Shown here one piece after another: positions 17,189-26,982 of a stretch of DNA of 64,000 nucleotides (positions within the stretch are counted from its first letter, which is position 1; each line of letters starts with the position of its first letter). Location: the NCBI RefSeq assembly GCF_001279525.1, contig NZ_LGDY01000069.1:124001-188000 (forward strand), given 5' to 3'. This DNA comes from Nocardia sp. NRRL S-836 (GTDB lineage: Bacteria > Actinomycetota > Actinomycetes > Mycobacteriales > Pseudonocardiaceae). Position numbers and translations under genes: made by a program. A model generated the notes under the pieces. The model ran no database searches. It was not told the origin of the DNA and saw only the letters and a program-made list of their open reading frames with translations.

Positions 17189-18333
17189 GACGACGCCCTC
17201 TTGACCAGCTGGCGGGCGATGACGGTGCGCTGGATCTCGTTGGTGCCCTCACCGACGATCATCAGCGGCGCGTCCCGGAAGTACCGCTCGACGTCGAACT
17301 CCGTGGAGTAGCCGTACCCGCCGTGGATCCGCACGGCGTTGAGCGCCACCTCCATCGCGGTCTCCGAGGCGAACAGCTTCGCCATGCCCGCCTCCAGGTC
17401 CGCGCGCTCGCCGGAGTCGTACCGGCGTGCCGCGTGCAGGGTGAGCTGGCGGGCGGCTTCGACCTTGGTCGCCATGTCCGCGAGGTAGTTGCCGATCGAC
17501 TGGTGCTGCCAGATCGGTTTGCCGAAGCTCTCCCGTTCCCGCGCGTACCGCAGCGAGTCGTCCAGCGCGGCCTGCGCGACACCGAGCGCCCGGCACGCCA
17601 CCTGGATGCGCCCGATCTCCAGGCCGCGCATCATCTGCGCGAACCCCTGCCCCTCCTCGCCACCGAGCACCGCGGTCGCCGGTGCGCGGAAGTCGTCGAA
17701 GTTCAGCTCACAGCTCTCCACGCCCTTGTAGCCGAGCTTGGGCAGGTCACGCGACACGGTGAGCCCCGGCCCCTTCTCGACCAGCAGCACGGACACGCCT
17801 CTGTGCGGCGGCGCGGCCGACGGATCGGTCTTGCACAGCAACGCGATCAGCCCGGACCGGCGCGCGTTCGTGATCCACGTCTTGGCGCCGTTGATGACGT
17901 ACCCGTCGCCGTCGCGGCGTGCGGTCGTGCGGATGGCCTGCAGGTCCGAGCCGCCACCGGGTTCGGTCAGCGCCATCGTCGCCCGCAGCTCCCCGGTGGC
18001 CATCCGCGGCAGGTAGGCGTCCTGCTGCTCACGCGTCCCGAACGCCACCAGCAGCTTCGCCACCACGGTGTGCCCGCCCATCGCACCGGCCAGCGACATC
18101 CAGCCGCGGGCCAGCTCCTCGGTGACCCCGGCGTAGCACTCCGCCGACACCGCCACCGGTCCCCACGGCTCGGGAACCGCCAGCCCGAAGACGCCCATCG
18201 CCTTCATCCGGTCGATGAGCGCCTCCGGGTAGGTGTCGGTGTGGTCGAGCTCCCGCGCGACCGGCCGGACCTCGCGGTCGGCGAACTCGCGGACCAGCGC
18301 GATGATCGCGGTCTCTTCCTCGGTGAGCGCCAT
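17185..18333 (-). CDS. Acyl-CoA dehydrogenase
   Basis: The 382-residue product has a complete acyl-CoA dehydrogenase layout: A-L-T-E-P-G-G-G-S-D in the flavin region, W-I-T-N-A, R-x-x-F-G-K-P-I, and the C-terminal G-G-Y-G-Y and E-G-T-N-E-I-Q-R-T motifs. The E-G-T-N segment suggests the usual catalytic Glu of short/medium-chain members. ATG at 18333 is preferred to an upstream start at 18342 because GGGTGGC precedes it. It is followed by the hydratase gene with a GTGA overlap. The physiological substrate is not evident. Confidence 0.9.
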   Translation of the reverse strand: MALTEEETAIIALVREFADREVRPVARELDHTDTYPEALIDRMKAMGVFGLAVPEPWGPVAVSAECYAGVTEELARGWMSLAGAMGGHTVVAKLLVAFGTREQQDAYLPRMATGELRATMALTEPGGGSDLQAIRTTARRDGDGYVINGAKTWITNARRSGLIALLCKTDPSAAPPHRGVSVLLVEKGPGLTVSRDLPKLGYKGVESCELNFDDFRAPATAVLGGEEGQGFAQMMRGLEIGRIQVACRALGVAQAALDDSLRYARERESFGKPIWQHQSIGNYLADMATKVEAARQLTLHAARRYDSGERADLEAGMAKLFASETAMEVALNAVRIHGGYGYSTEFDVERYFRDAPLMIVGEGTNEIQRTVIARQLVKRASS

Positions 18334-18376
18334 GCCACCCACGCTAGGGGGTCACGGCGCCGCACCGCTCATCGCA

Positions 18377-18604
18377 TCAGTAGACGCAGTACCAGCTGTA
18401 CAGGTTCGAGTGGGCGCCGGACGCGTTGGGGTTGTTGTACTGCTTGCGGCATTGCCGCCACACGTCGATGTTCCCGTCGGCGACCGGCACGGCACCGCTC
18501 GTGCACTTCCACTGCTCGAAAAGGCTCGGCAATGCAGGTTGATCCGAGAACGCACGCACCTCCGTTAGCCGCGACGCCCTATCGGGCACTGCAATTACCC
18601 GCAC
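18377..18604 (-). CDS. Small Cys/Trp-rich protein or remnant
   Basis: An open frame of about 75 codons ends at 18377 between the aminotransferase and acyl-CoA dehydrogenase genes. Its C-terminal 50 residues look protein-like: W-K-C, V-W-R-Q-C-R-K-Q-Y and N-L-Y-S-W-Y-C-V-Y, a spacing of Cys, Trp and Tyr seen at the ends of small secreted actinobacterial proteins. There is no signal peptide or clear ribosome site for the assumed GTG at 18604, so it may be a 5'-truncated remnant. Base composition here is lower in GC than the flanks. Confidence 0.35.
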   Translation of the reverse strand: MRVIAVPDRASRLTEVRAFSDQPALPSLFEQWKCTSGAVPVADGNIDVWRQCRKQYNNPNASGAHSNLYSWYCVY

Positions 18605-18654
18605 GAATCCACGGAAATACTCGGAAAAGCATGTTCGGACATTTTTCTGGACTT

Positions 18655-19924
<1,270 letters not shown>

Positions 19925-19959
19925 AATTCCACGGCCGCTGTTCGGAAATACTGCACAGC

Positions 19960-20817
19960 ATGACGCTGAACCCGTGGCGGCTGCGGCTGCTGAGCCAGCT
20001 CGACGCGTTGGGCACCGTGCGCGCGGTGGCACAGGCTGCCAACATGAGTGCGTCGAGCGTGTCGCAGCAGCTGGCGGTGCTTGAGGCAGAGACGCGCACA
20101 CAGCTGTTGGAACGCACGGGCCGCCGTGTGCGGCTCACGTCGGCGGGCCTGATCCTGGCGCGGCGGGCCCGGTCGATCCTCGACCACATGGACGCCGTCG
20201 AGGCCGAGCTGCGCGGGTTCGACGCCGAGCCGTCCGGCCGGGTGCGGCTGGGGGCGTTCCAGAGCGCGATCCACACGCTGGCCGTGCCCGCGGTCGCGCA
20301 GCTGCGCCACCCGCGCCTGGCGGTCGAGCTGATCGAGCTGGAGCCGCACGCCAGCATGCCCGCGTTGCTGGCCGGCGAGGTCGACGTGATCATCACGACC
20401 ACCGACTTCGTGGAGCTGCCGGTGCCGCCGGACATCGACGTCGTGCCGCTGGGCGAGGACCCGGTGGTGCTGCTGACGCCGCCCGGCCACCCCGCGACGG
20501 ACCTCACGGCGTGCAAAGACGAGGCCTGGGCGTTCGACGTGCCCGGCTCGTACATGGCGAACCTGGCCACGCGGCTGTGCCGGCAGGCGGGGTTCGAGCC
20601 GCGGGTCGTGGCCCGGTTCGGCAACTACATGCTGACGCTCAGGCACGTCGAGGCCGGGCTCGCGGTCGCGATGCTGCCCGCGCTGGCCGTCGACGCGCGC
20701 TACGACGTGGTGGCGCGGGAGCTGCCGGTGACCCGCCGGATCACGGCCGCGGTGCGTCAGGGCTCGCGTGCTCCCGTCACGGCGGTGCTCGACGCACTGG
20801 CCTCCGTCGGCACGTGA
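19960..20817 (+). CDS. LysR-family transcriptional regulator
   Basis: The 285-residue product has an N-terminal winged HTH (A-A-N-M-S-A-S-S-V-S-Q-Q-L-A-V-L-E, then L-L-E-R-T-G-R-R-V) and a periplasmic-binding-like effector domain from about 90. ATG at 19960 is chosen as the start nearest the HTH. It is divergent from the class III aminotransferase, the normal layout for a LysR regulator and its target. The effector is unknown, probably an amino acid. Confidence 0.9.
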   Translation: MTLNPWRLRLLSQLDALGTVRAVAQAANMSASSVSQQLAVLEAETRTQLLERTGRRVRLTSAGLILARRARSILDHMDAVEAELRGFDAEPSGRVRLGAFQSAIHTLAVPAVAQLRHPRLAVELIELEPHASMPALLAGEVDVIITTTDFVELPVPPDIDVVPLGEDPVVLLTPPGHPATDLTACKDEAWAFDVPGSYMANLATRLCRQAGFEPRVVARFGNYMLTLRHVEAGLAVAMLPALAVDARYDVVARELPVTRRITAAVRQGSRAPVTAVLDALASVGT

Positions 20818-20840
20818 CGGGCGTGTGCCACAGTCTGCGC

Positions 20841-21758
20841 ATGCTCGAGATCACGGTGCAGACGGAGAACGGGGAGCGGCACGTCCGCGTGTCGGTCGGG
20901 GAGCTGGCGGCGCTGGTGCACGGGCTCGGTGGCCCCGGCAACCGGTTCCTCGTGCTCCAGCGGATTCCCGACGTGCCCGACGTGTTCGCCCAGGTCTGGC
21001 ACGAGACCGGTGGCGACTACGCGCTGGAGCACCGCGACGGCGCCCCGCACTGGCACTTCGAGACGACGGCCGACCGGCCGGAGGTCGTGATCGCGACGCT
21101 CACCGGCTGGGCCCGCGGGGAGACCGGCTGGAACCGCGGCCTGCCCTGGTCGCCGCTGACCCTGGCGCCCGCGGCCGAGGTGCCGCCGCTCGACCTCGCC
21201 GAGGACGAGCGGGCCAACCTGGAGGGGCACGTCCGCGCGGTGCTGGCCGGCGGCTACGCCTCCCGCAGCGAGCTGGCCGAGGTCGCCGAGGAGTACCTCG
21301 TCACGGCGGACCGGCGGCCGGTGTCGCGCGAGCAGGCGCGGGCGCTGGTCGACCGGCTGTGGCAGGAGCGGGTCGCGGAGCAGGCCTCGTGGCAGGGCGA
21401 GACCGACCCCGAACGGCTCACCCGCGCGTTCATCGCGCTGGAGGAGGCCGAGATCGCCGCCCGCGAGAACTTCACCTGCTGCCGCACCTGCGGCAACGCC
21501 GAGATCGGCGACGAGGCCTGGCCCGGCGCCCGCGGGTTCGTCTACTTCCACGCCCAGTGCACGGAAGCCGCCGCGGCCGGCCACGGGCTCACGCTGCTCT
21601 ACGGCGGCTTCGACGGCTCCGAGGAGACCACCGCGGCCATCGGCGCCGAGGTCGTGGCCGCCCTCACCGCGGTCGGCCTCCCCGTCCGGTGGGACGGCGA
21701 CCCCAGCCGTGCCATCGCGGTCACCCCGCTGGACTGGCGCCGCCGCCTGGTCGGGTAG
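20841..21758 (+). CDS. DUF6891-like protein of unknown function
   Basis: The 305-residue cytosolic protein has an N-terminal region resembling immunity/HTH-less actinobacterial proteins and a C-terminal part (about 205-305) with C-C-R-T-C-G-N, F-H-A-Q-C-T and a G-F-D-G strand, which I associate with DUF6891. The Cys pattern could bind a metal. ATG at 20841 lies 23 bases after the LysR stop. No function is known, and the family name is from memory. Confidence 0.6.
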   Translation: MLEITVQTENGERHVRVSVGELAALVHGLGGPGNRFLVLQRIPDVPDVFAQVWHETGGDYALEHRDGAPHWHFETTADRPEVVIATLTGWARGETGWNRGLPWSPLTLAPAAEVPPLDLAEDERANLEGHVRAVLAGGYASRSELAEVAEEYLVTADRRPVSREQARALVDRLWQERVAEQASWQGETDPERLTRAFIALEEAEIAARENFTCCRTCGNAEIGDEAWPGARGFVYFHAQCTEAAAAGHGLTLLYGGFDGSEETTAAIGAEVVAALTAVGLPVRWDGDPSRAIAVTPLDWRRRLVG

Positions 21759-22028
21759 GACTCGGAGCGCGTCACGACCGACGGCTCCGTGAGGCCTGGG
21801 TGGACAGACGGCACGGGTCGGTCTCCTCCACAGTGGACGATTCACCATCGTCGCATGTGGTCCGTCAGCAGAACGACAACCTGGCCTGACGCCGCAGTAC
21901 CGGCATAGCGGACAAGCCGCCGCGCTCACGACCGAGGTGTGGGCGCGGCCACCGCTGGTGGTGCGGCACTCGCCCGTCCGGCCGTGGTTCGATTGCGGCG
22001 ATCGGGCTGCGAGACGGGAGTGCCGGGT

Positions 22029-23282
22029 GTGAGCGGGTGGCTGGCGGAGGGCGTGTCGGTCGTCCTGCTCGTGCTGGTGCTGGTGTGCGCGGTGGTGCGG
22101 CCGTGGGGGTGGCCGGAGGCGGTGGTCGCGGTGCCCGCGGCGCTCGTCGCGGTGCTGACCGGGGCCATCGGGGTGCCGCACGCGTGGGACGAGGTGGTGC
22201 GGCTGGCGCCGGTCGTGTGGTTCCTGGCCGCTGTGCTGGTGCTGGCGCAGCTGTGTGCGGACGAGGGGCTCTTCCGGGCCTGCGGGGCGTGGCTGGGGCG
22301 GTGGGCGGCGGGGCGGCCGCAGCGGTTGCTCGCCGGGGTGTTCGGGCTCGCGTCGGTGATCACGGCGGTGCTGAGCCTGGACGCGACGGTGGTGCTGCTG
22401 ACGCCGGTGGTGTTCGCGACGGCGGCACGGGCCGGGGTGCGGCCCAAGGCGCCGGTGTACGCGTGCACCCACCTGTCGAACACCGCGTCGACGCTGCTGC
22501 CGGTGTCGAACCTGACGAACCTGCTGGCGTTCGCGGCGAGCGGGTTGTCGTTCACGCGGTTCGCGGGGCTCATGGCGGGGCCGTGGGTGGTGGCGGTGCT
22601 CGCGGAGTACGTGGTGTTCCGGCGGTTCTTCGCGAGCGAGCTGGGCACGAGCACGGAGCCGCGGCACGAGGAGGCGCCGCGGATGCCGGTGTTCGCGCTG
22701 GCGACGGTCGTGGCCACGCTCGCCGGGTTCGTGGTGACGTCGGCGATCGGGGTGGACCCGGCGTGGGCGGCGACAGCGGGTACGGCGGTGCTCGCGGTCA
22801 GGGCGCTGGCGGGGCGGCGGACGACGGCCGGGAAGATCGCGAAGTCGGTGTCCGTGCCGTTCCTGGCGTTCGTGCTGGCGCTCGGGATCATCGTCAAGGC
22901 AGTTGTGGACAACGGGCTCGGCACGGCGCTGGCGCGGGTCATCCCCGACCACAGCGGGCTGCTCGCCCTGCTCGCGATCGCCGGGCTCGCGGCGGTGCTG
23001 GCGAACCTGATCAACAACCTGCCCGCTGTGCTGGTGCTGCTGCCGCTGGTGGCGGCCACCGGGCCGGGCGCGGTGCTGGCGGTGCTGCTCGGGGTCAACA
23101 TCGGGCCGAACCTGACGTACGCGGGATCGCTGGCGACGTTGCTGTGGCGGCGGATCGTCCACCAGCACGACCACGACGTGGACCTCGGCGAGTTCACGAA
23201 ACTCGGGTTGCTGACCGTGCCGGCGAGCCTCGCCGCCGCCGTGGTGGCACTGTGGGGGTCCCTGCAGCTGATCGGAGGCTGA
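22029..23282 (+). CDS. ArsB/NhaD-type (ion transporter superfamily) permease
   Basis: The 417-residue product has about 11 hydrophobic helices and two halves, with S-L-D-A-T-V-V-L-L-T-P and N-L-I-N-N-L-P-A near the helix hairpins that form the ion site in the IT superfamily (ArsB, NhaD, SLC13). Length is that of ArsB. GTG at 22029 is chosen because CGGGAG lies 8 bases before it. It precedes a universal stress protein and an antiporter gene in the same direction. No ars regulator or reductase is nearby, so an arsenite role is only one option; sodium or an anion is equally possible. Confidence 0.8.
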   Translation: MSGWLAEGVSVVLLVLVLVCAVVRPWGWPEAVVAVPAALVAVLTGAIGVPHAWDEVVRLAPVVWFLAAVLVLAQLCADEGLFRACGAWLGRWAAGRPQRLLAGVFGLASVITAVLSLDATVVLLTPVVFATAARAGVRPKAPVYACTHLSNTASTLLPVSNLTNLLAFAASGLSFTRFAGLMAGPWVVAVLAEYVVFRRFFASELGTSTEPRHEEAPRMPVFALATVVATLAGFVVTSAIGVDPAWAATAGTAVLAVRALAGRRTTAGKIAKSVSVPFLAFVLALGIIVKAVVDNGLGTALARVIPDHSGLLALLAIAGLAAVLANLINNLPAVLVLLPLVAATGPGAVLAVLLGVNIGPNLTYAGSLATLLWRRIVHQHDHDVDLGEFTKLGLLTVPASLAAAVVALWGSLQLIGG

Positions 23283-23723
23283 GTGGCAGTCCTGGTCTGG
23301 GTCGTCGAGGGCACCTGGCCCGCCTGCGTCGACGCGGTGCGCGACCACCCGAGCGCGGAGATCGTCCTGCTGCACGTCAGCGGCCACGACGTGCCGGAAG
23401 CGGCGCACGGGGCGTTCGCCGGGCTGTTCGGGCGCGGGCAGCACCGGGAACGCGACCCCGGCACCGCCGTGGAGCAGCTCGCCACGACCTCGGGCCGGGA
23501 CCTGCTGGCCGCCGCCGCGCACCGGCTCGGGCGCCCGTGCACCACACGAGAACGCACCGGACGGGTCGAACGCGAGGTCGTCACGGCCGCGGAGGGTGCC
23601 GAGCTGCTGGTGGTGGCGCGCGACGGCGACCACGCGCGTCCCGGGCCGAGGAGCCTCGGTCCGGCCAGCCGGTTCGTGGTCGACCACGCGCCCTGCCCGG
23701 TGCTGCTCGTCTGGCCGGACTGA
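23283..23723 (+). CDS. Universal stress protein-family domain protein
   Basis: The 146-residue product has the alpha/beta outline of UspA domains: an N-terminal strand V-L-V-W-V-V, a central helix pair, A-E-L-L-V-V-A-R and a C-terminal A-P-C-P-V-L-L-V-W. The usual ATP motif G-x2-G-x9-G is weak (G-P-R-S-L-G-P-A-S), so nucleotide binding is uncertain. GTG starts directly after the permease stop. It may regulate the neighbouring transporters, as Usp domains are often fused to or encoded with ion transporters. Confidence 0.75.
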   Translation: MAVLVWVVEGTWPACVDAVRDHPSAEIVLLHVSGHDVPEAAHGAFAGLFGRGQHRERDPGTAVEQLATTSGRDLLAAAAHRLGRPCTTRERTGRVEREVVTAAEGAELLVVARDGDHARPGPRSLGPASRFVVDHAPCPVLLVWPD

Positions 23724-23747
23724 GCGTCTGCGACCAGACTGTCGATC

Positions 23748-25451
23748 ATGCAGGAAGTGGCGTTGCTCGCCGTCGTGGCGGTGCTGATCATCGTGGCGGT
23801 GTCCTACGTCGCGCCCCAGCTCGGGGTCGCGGCACCGGTGCTGCTGGTGGTCGTCGGCATGGCGTGCAGCCAGGTGCCCGGCGCGCCGCACGTGGCCGTC
23901 GAGCCGGAGTGGATCCTCGCGGTGGTGCTGCCGCCGATCCTCTACTCGGCCGCGGTGAACGTGCCGGTGATGGACTTCCGCCGCAACTTCCGCGCGATCG
24001 GCGCGCTGTCGGTGCTGCTCGTCGTCGGGTCGGCGTTCGGCACCGGGCTGCTGATCTGGCGGCTGCTGCCCGAGGTCGGCTTCCCCGCGGCCGTCGCGCT
24101 CGGCGCGGTGATCAGCCCGCCGGACGCCGTCGCGGCCACGTCGATCGGCAAGCGGCTGGGGTTGCCGCCGCGGCTCGTCACCATCCTGGAGGGTGAGGGC
24201 CTGGTCAACGACGCGACCGCGCTCGTGCTGCTGCGCACCGCCGTCGCGGCGATCGCGGGCACGGTCAGCTTCTGGGGCGCGCTCGGCGACTTCGGCCGGG
24301 CCGTCCTCGTCGGCGTCGTGGTGGGCGCGGTGATCGGCGCGGCCTCGGTCTGGGCCCGTTCGCGCATCCAGGGCCAGCCCGTGCTCACTACCGCGATCTC
24401 GTTCGTCGTGCCGTTCCTCGCCTTCATCCCGGCGGAGGAGCTGCACGCGTCCGGCGTGATCGCCGTCGTGACGGCGGGCCTGATCACCGGTCACCAGAGC
24501 GCGAAGCGGTTCACCGCGCACGACCGGATCTCCGAGCGCACCAACTGGCGCACCATTCAGTTGTTGCTCGAGAACGGTGTCTTCCTCCTCATGGGGTTCG
24601 AGATCACGGCGGTCGTCAGCGACGTGCGGGCGTCGGGTGAGAGCGTCTGGGCCGCGTTCACCCTCGGCCTGCTGGCGACCCTGGCGCTGGTCGTCCTGCG
24701 GGTGGTGTTCGTCGTGCCGCTGATCGCGTTGCTGCGCAGGCAGCAGCGCCGCGCCGACCGGCTCACCGGCCGGATCGAGGCGGTGCTCGACCGGATCTCC
24801 GAGCAGGGCCCCCACCCCGGCAAGCGCTTCGAGCGCGCCACCAGGGCGTTGCGGCGCAAGCACGCGGACGCCACGTTCTACGCCAGCGAAGGGCTCGGCT
24901 GGCGTGGCGGCGCGGTGCTCGCCTGGTCCGGCATGCGCGGCGTGGTCACGCTCGCCGCCGCCCAGTCGCTGCCCACCGACGTGCCCCACCGCGCGGAGCT
25001 CGTGCTGATCGCGTTCACCGTCGCGATCGTCACGCTGCTCCTGCAGGGCGGCACGCTGCCCACGCTCATCAAGCTGCTCGGCATCCGCGGCAACGACGAG
25101 GAACACGAGCGCCGCGAGTACGCCCGGCTCGCCGCCGAGATCATGGCCGCGACCCAGGCGCTGCTCGACAACACCGCGCTCGAACGCGAGAACGGCAAGC
25201 CGTTCGACGCCGCTGTGCTGCAGCAGGCCAGGGAGCGAGGCCTCGCCGTGGCGGAGATCCTCGACAAGATGCTGACCGCGGACCGCGATCCGGACAGCCC
25301 CCTGCACCAGCAGAGGGAACTTCAACGCCTCTTCCTGGACGCCCAGCAGAACGCCCTGCTCGATGCCCGCGCAGGAGGGACGTACAGCTCGCACACCCTC
25401 GAACGCGCGCAGACCTTCATCGACAGCCAAGCCGCTCGCTTCACCGCCTGA
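23748..25451 (+). CDS. CPA1-family Na+/H+ antiporter
   Basis: The 567-residue product has about 12 N-terminal hydrophobic helices with the CPA1 ion-site motif I-S-P-P-D-A-V-A-A at about 124-132, E-G-E-G-L-V-N-D-A-T-A (Asn-Asp pair), and a helical cytosolic tail from about 450. It should exchange Na+ or K+ for protons. The closest motif relatives are NhaP/YjcE-like actinobacterial proteins. It ends the ion-transport operon with the ArsB-like permease and Usp genes. Confidence 0.9.
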   Translation: MQEVALLAVVAVLIIVAVSYVAPQLGVAAPVLLVVVGMACSQVPGAPHVAVEPEWILAVVLPPILYSAAVNVPVMDFRRNFRAIGALSVLLVVGSAFGTGLLIWRLLPEVGFPAAVALGAVISPPDAVAATSIGKRLGLPPRLVTILEGEGLVNDATALVLLRTAVAAIAGTVSFWGALGDFGRAVLVGVVVGAVIGAASVWARSRIQGQPVLTTAISFVVPFLAFIPAEELHASGVIAVVTAGLITGHQSAKRFTAHDRISERTNWRTIQLLLENGVFLLMGFEITAVVSDVRASGESVWAAFTLGLLATLALVVLRVVFVVPLIALLRRQQRRADRLTGRIEAVLDRISEQGPHPGKRFERATRALRRKHADATFYASEGLGWRGGAVLAWSGMRGVVTLAAAQSLPTDVPHRAELVLIAFTVAIVTLLLQGGTLPTLIKLLGIRGNDEEHERREYARLAAEIMAATQALLDNTALERENGKPFDAAVLQQARERGLAVAEILDKMLTADRDPDSPLHQQRELQRLFLDAQQNALLDARAGGTYSSHTLERAQTFIDSQAARFTA

Positions 25452-25452
25452 C

Positions 25453-25524
25453 GTCGCGGCGTCCGTCCACGCCGGGGCATCCACCGACGCCGGAACGTCC
25501 GCTGACGCCGGGGCATCCGCTGAC
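25453..25524. repeat. 18-bp tandem repeat (about four copies)
   Basis: Copies at 25471-25488, 25489-25506 and 25507-25524 follow the unit GCCGGGGCATCCGCTGAC with few changes, preceded by a diverged copy at 25453-25470. They start one base after the antiporter stop. The region has no credible gene; frames through it give low-complexity translations only. Confidence 0.8.
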
Positions 25525-25937
25525 GGCCAGTGCGCGGCCGGCGCTTCGGGACTCGCTGTGCCCCTCAGCTGAGCCTGGCCGCTCCGGTTGGGTCACGGGT
25601 GCATCAGGCCCGCTTCCGTCCCCCGGCGCAGAACCAGGGAGGCCGACGTCTTGCGGTGCTGGGTTCCCGCACGCCGACCGCGCAGGAACCACGGTAGCGA
25701 TGGGGTCTGACAATTCCGGGCAGGCGGAGTCCGCGCTGCTCAGCTGGGGTGGCTCGGTTGGGGTGGACGGCGCGGGCGGGGGGATTGGAGAGACGCGGCG
25801 AGAGGGCGGATGAAGCCGATCGCGTTGGTGTCGAACGCGCGCAGTGCGGAGGGGGCGTCGAGGCCGTCGTTGGCGGGGATGCCCGTGTAGGGCGGGCGGC
25901 GTGGGCGGTGCGAAGCACGGCAGGCCGAAGCGCTCCA
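25525..25937. other. Gene-free stretch, nothing recognised
   Basis: This 413-base part of the 784-base gap between the antiporter and SDR genes shows no open frame with protein-like composition, no RNA gene and no operator that I can identify. Frames in it are Pro/Arg/Ala-rich, as expected of GC-rich noncoding sequence. Confidence 0.6.
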
Positions 25938-26072
25938 GAGCCAGGCGCGGTGGAGCCAGGCGCGGTGGAGCCAGGCGCGGTGGAGCCAGGCGCGGTGGAG
26001 CCAGGCGCGGCAGGGCCAAGCGCGCCGGAGCCAGGCGCGGCAAGGCCAGGCGCGGCAGGGCCAGGCGAGCAC
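25938..26072. repeat. 15-bp minisatellite (nine units)
   Basis: Nine adjacent 15-base units derive from GAGCCAGGCGCGGTG. The first four (25938-25997) are identical, and the others (to 26072) carry substitutions such as GGGCCAAGCGCGCCG. The length is a multiple of three, so each frame gives a pentapeptide repeat, but no ribosome site or conserved protein supports coding. Confidence 0.9.
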
Positions 26073-26114
26073 GGGCGTGGCGGGCCGGGCGTGGCGGGCC
26101 GGGCGTGGCGGGCC
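26073..26114. repeat. 14-bp perfect tandem repeat (three units)
   Basis: Three identical copies of GGGCGTGGCGGGCC follow the 15-bp array directly. A 14-base period breaks any reading frame, arguing that this segment is noncoding. Confidence 0.9.
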
Positions 26115-26168
26115 GGGGCGAGGCAAGGACCGCCTGGCCAAGGCGGACCGGAGCAAGGCCCGGCGCCG

Positions 26169-26203
26169 CGAGGTGCGAGGTGCGAGGTGCGAGGTGCGAG
26201 GTG
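26169..26203. repeat. 7-bp perfect tandem repeat (five units)
   Basis: Five identical copies of CGAGGTG lie 33 bases downstream of the convergent SDR stop. The heptamer period again breaks any frame. Variation in copy number between strains would be expected. Confidence 0.9.
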
Positions 26204-26235
26204 TGCCGATCAACGTGCCCCGGCCAGTCCCCCCG

Positions 26236-26982
26236 TCAGCGGCCCAGTGCGTGCGTCGCCGTCGCTCCCCCGTCCACCGCGAACTCGGCGCCGGTGCAGT
26301 ACGCGCTCTCGTCACTGGCCAGGAACAGCACGACGTTCGCGACCTCCTCCGGCTGCCCGATCCGCCGCAACGCCAGCCGCTTGCCGATCGGCGACACGTC
26401 GATCTCCCGCCCCAGCGCCGTGCTGACCATGGCGGTGTCGATCGCGCCGGGGTGCACCGAGTTCACCCGGATCCCGTGCTCCCCCAGTTCCAGCGCCGCC
26501 ACCTTCGTCATGCCGCGGATGGCGAACTTCGACGCCGTGTAGGCGGTCAGCATGGGCATGCCGGCCAGTCCCTCGACCGACGACACGTTCACGATCGACC
26601 CGCCGCTGGCCCGTTTCATCGACGGGACCACCGCGCGCATGCCGAGGAACGTCCCCACCTGGTTGATCGAGATCACCCGCTGGTAGTCGGCCAACGTGGT
26701 GTCCGCCAACGGGGAGAAGTGCAGCACGCCCGCGTTGTTCACCAGCACGGAGATCTCGCCGAGCTCCCCGGCGGCGGACACCGCCGCCGCCCAGTCCTCC
26801 TCGGACGACACGTCCAGGTGGAAGTACGTGGCGCCCAGGGACGCGGCCAGCTCCTTGCCCGGCTCGTCGAGCACGTCGGTGAGCAGCACCGCCGCGCCCT
26901 CCTCCACGAACCGGCGGGCCGCGGCGGCACCCTGACCGCGGGCCGCACCCGTGATCAGGGCGACCTTCCCGGACAGCCGCAT
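26236..26982 (-). CDS. Short-chain hydroxysteroid dehydrogenase (FabG3/20-beta-HSD-like)
   Basis: The 248-residue SDR has T-G-A-A-R-G-Q-G for NAD binding, N-N-A-G, catalytic Ser in N-V-S-S-V-E-G and Y-T-A-S-K. It resembles Rv2002 (FabG3), a 3-alpha/20-beta-hydroxysteroid dehydrogenase. The ATG overlaps the aldehyde dehydrogenase stop (TGATG), making it the last gene of the five-gene ferredoxin operon. Its likely job is oxidation of a hydroxyl on the steroid nucleus or side chain. The exact position is not deducible. Confidence 0.85.
   Translation of the reverse strand: MRLSGKVALITGAARGQGAAAARRFVEEGAAVLLTDVLDEPGKELAASLGATYFHLDVSSEEDWAAAVSAAGELGEISVLVNNAGVLHFSPLADTTLADYQRVISINQVGTFLGMRAVVPSMKRASGGSIVNVSSVEGLAGMPMLTAYTASKFAIRGMTKVAALELGEHGIRVNSVHPGAIDTAMVSTALGREIDVSPIGKRLALRRIGQPEEVANVVLFLASDESAYCTGAEFAVDGGATATHALGR

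Noticed and set aside
22029..23282. Arsenic resistance operon
   Set aside because: The permease is ArsB-like but no arsR, arsC or arsA gene is adjacent; the neighbours are Usp and a CPA1 antiporter.
20757..25484. 1575-codon minus-strand open frame
   Set aside because: It is antisense to LysR, permease, Usp and antiporter genes that have clear motifs. The translation is His/Arg/Gln repeats without a recognisable fold.
25938..26203. CRISPR-like array
   Set aside because: Repeats are 7-18 bases and directly adjacent with no unique spacers, and no cas genes are present.
25749..26426. Plus-strand frame encoding EPGAV pentapeptide repeats
   Set aside because: The 15-bp array alone allows it; adjacent 14- and 7-bp arrays break the period, no ribosome site exists and the frame runs into antisense of the SDR gene.
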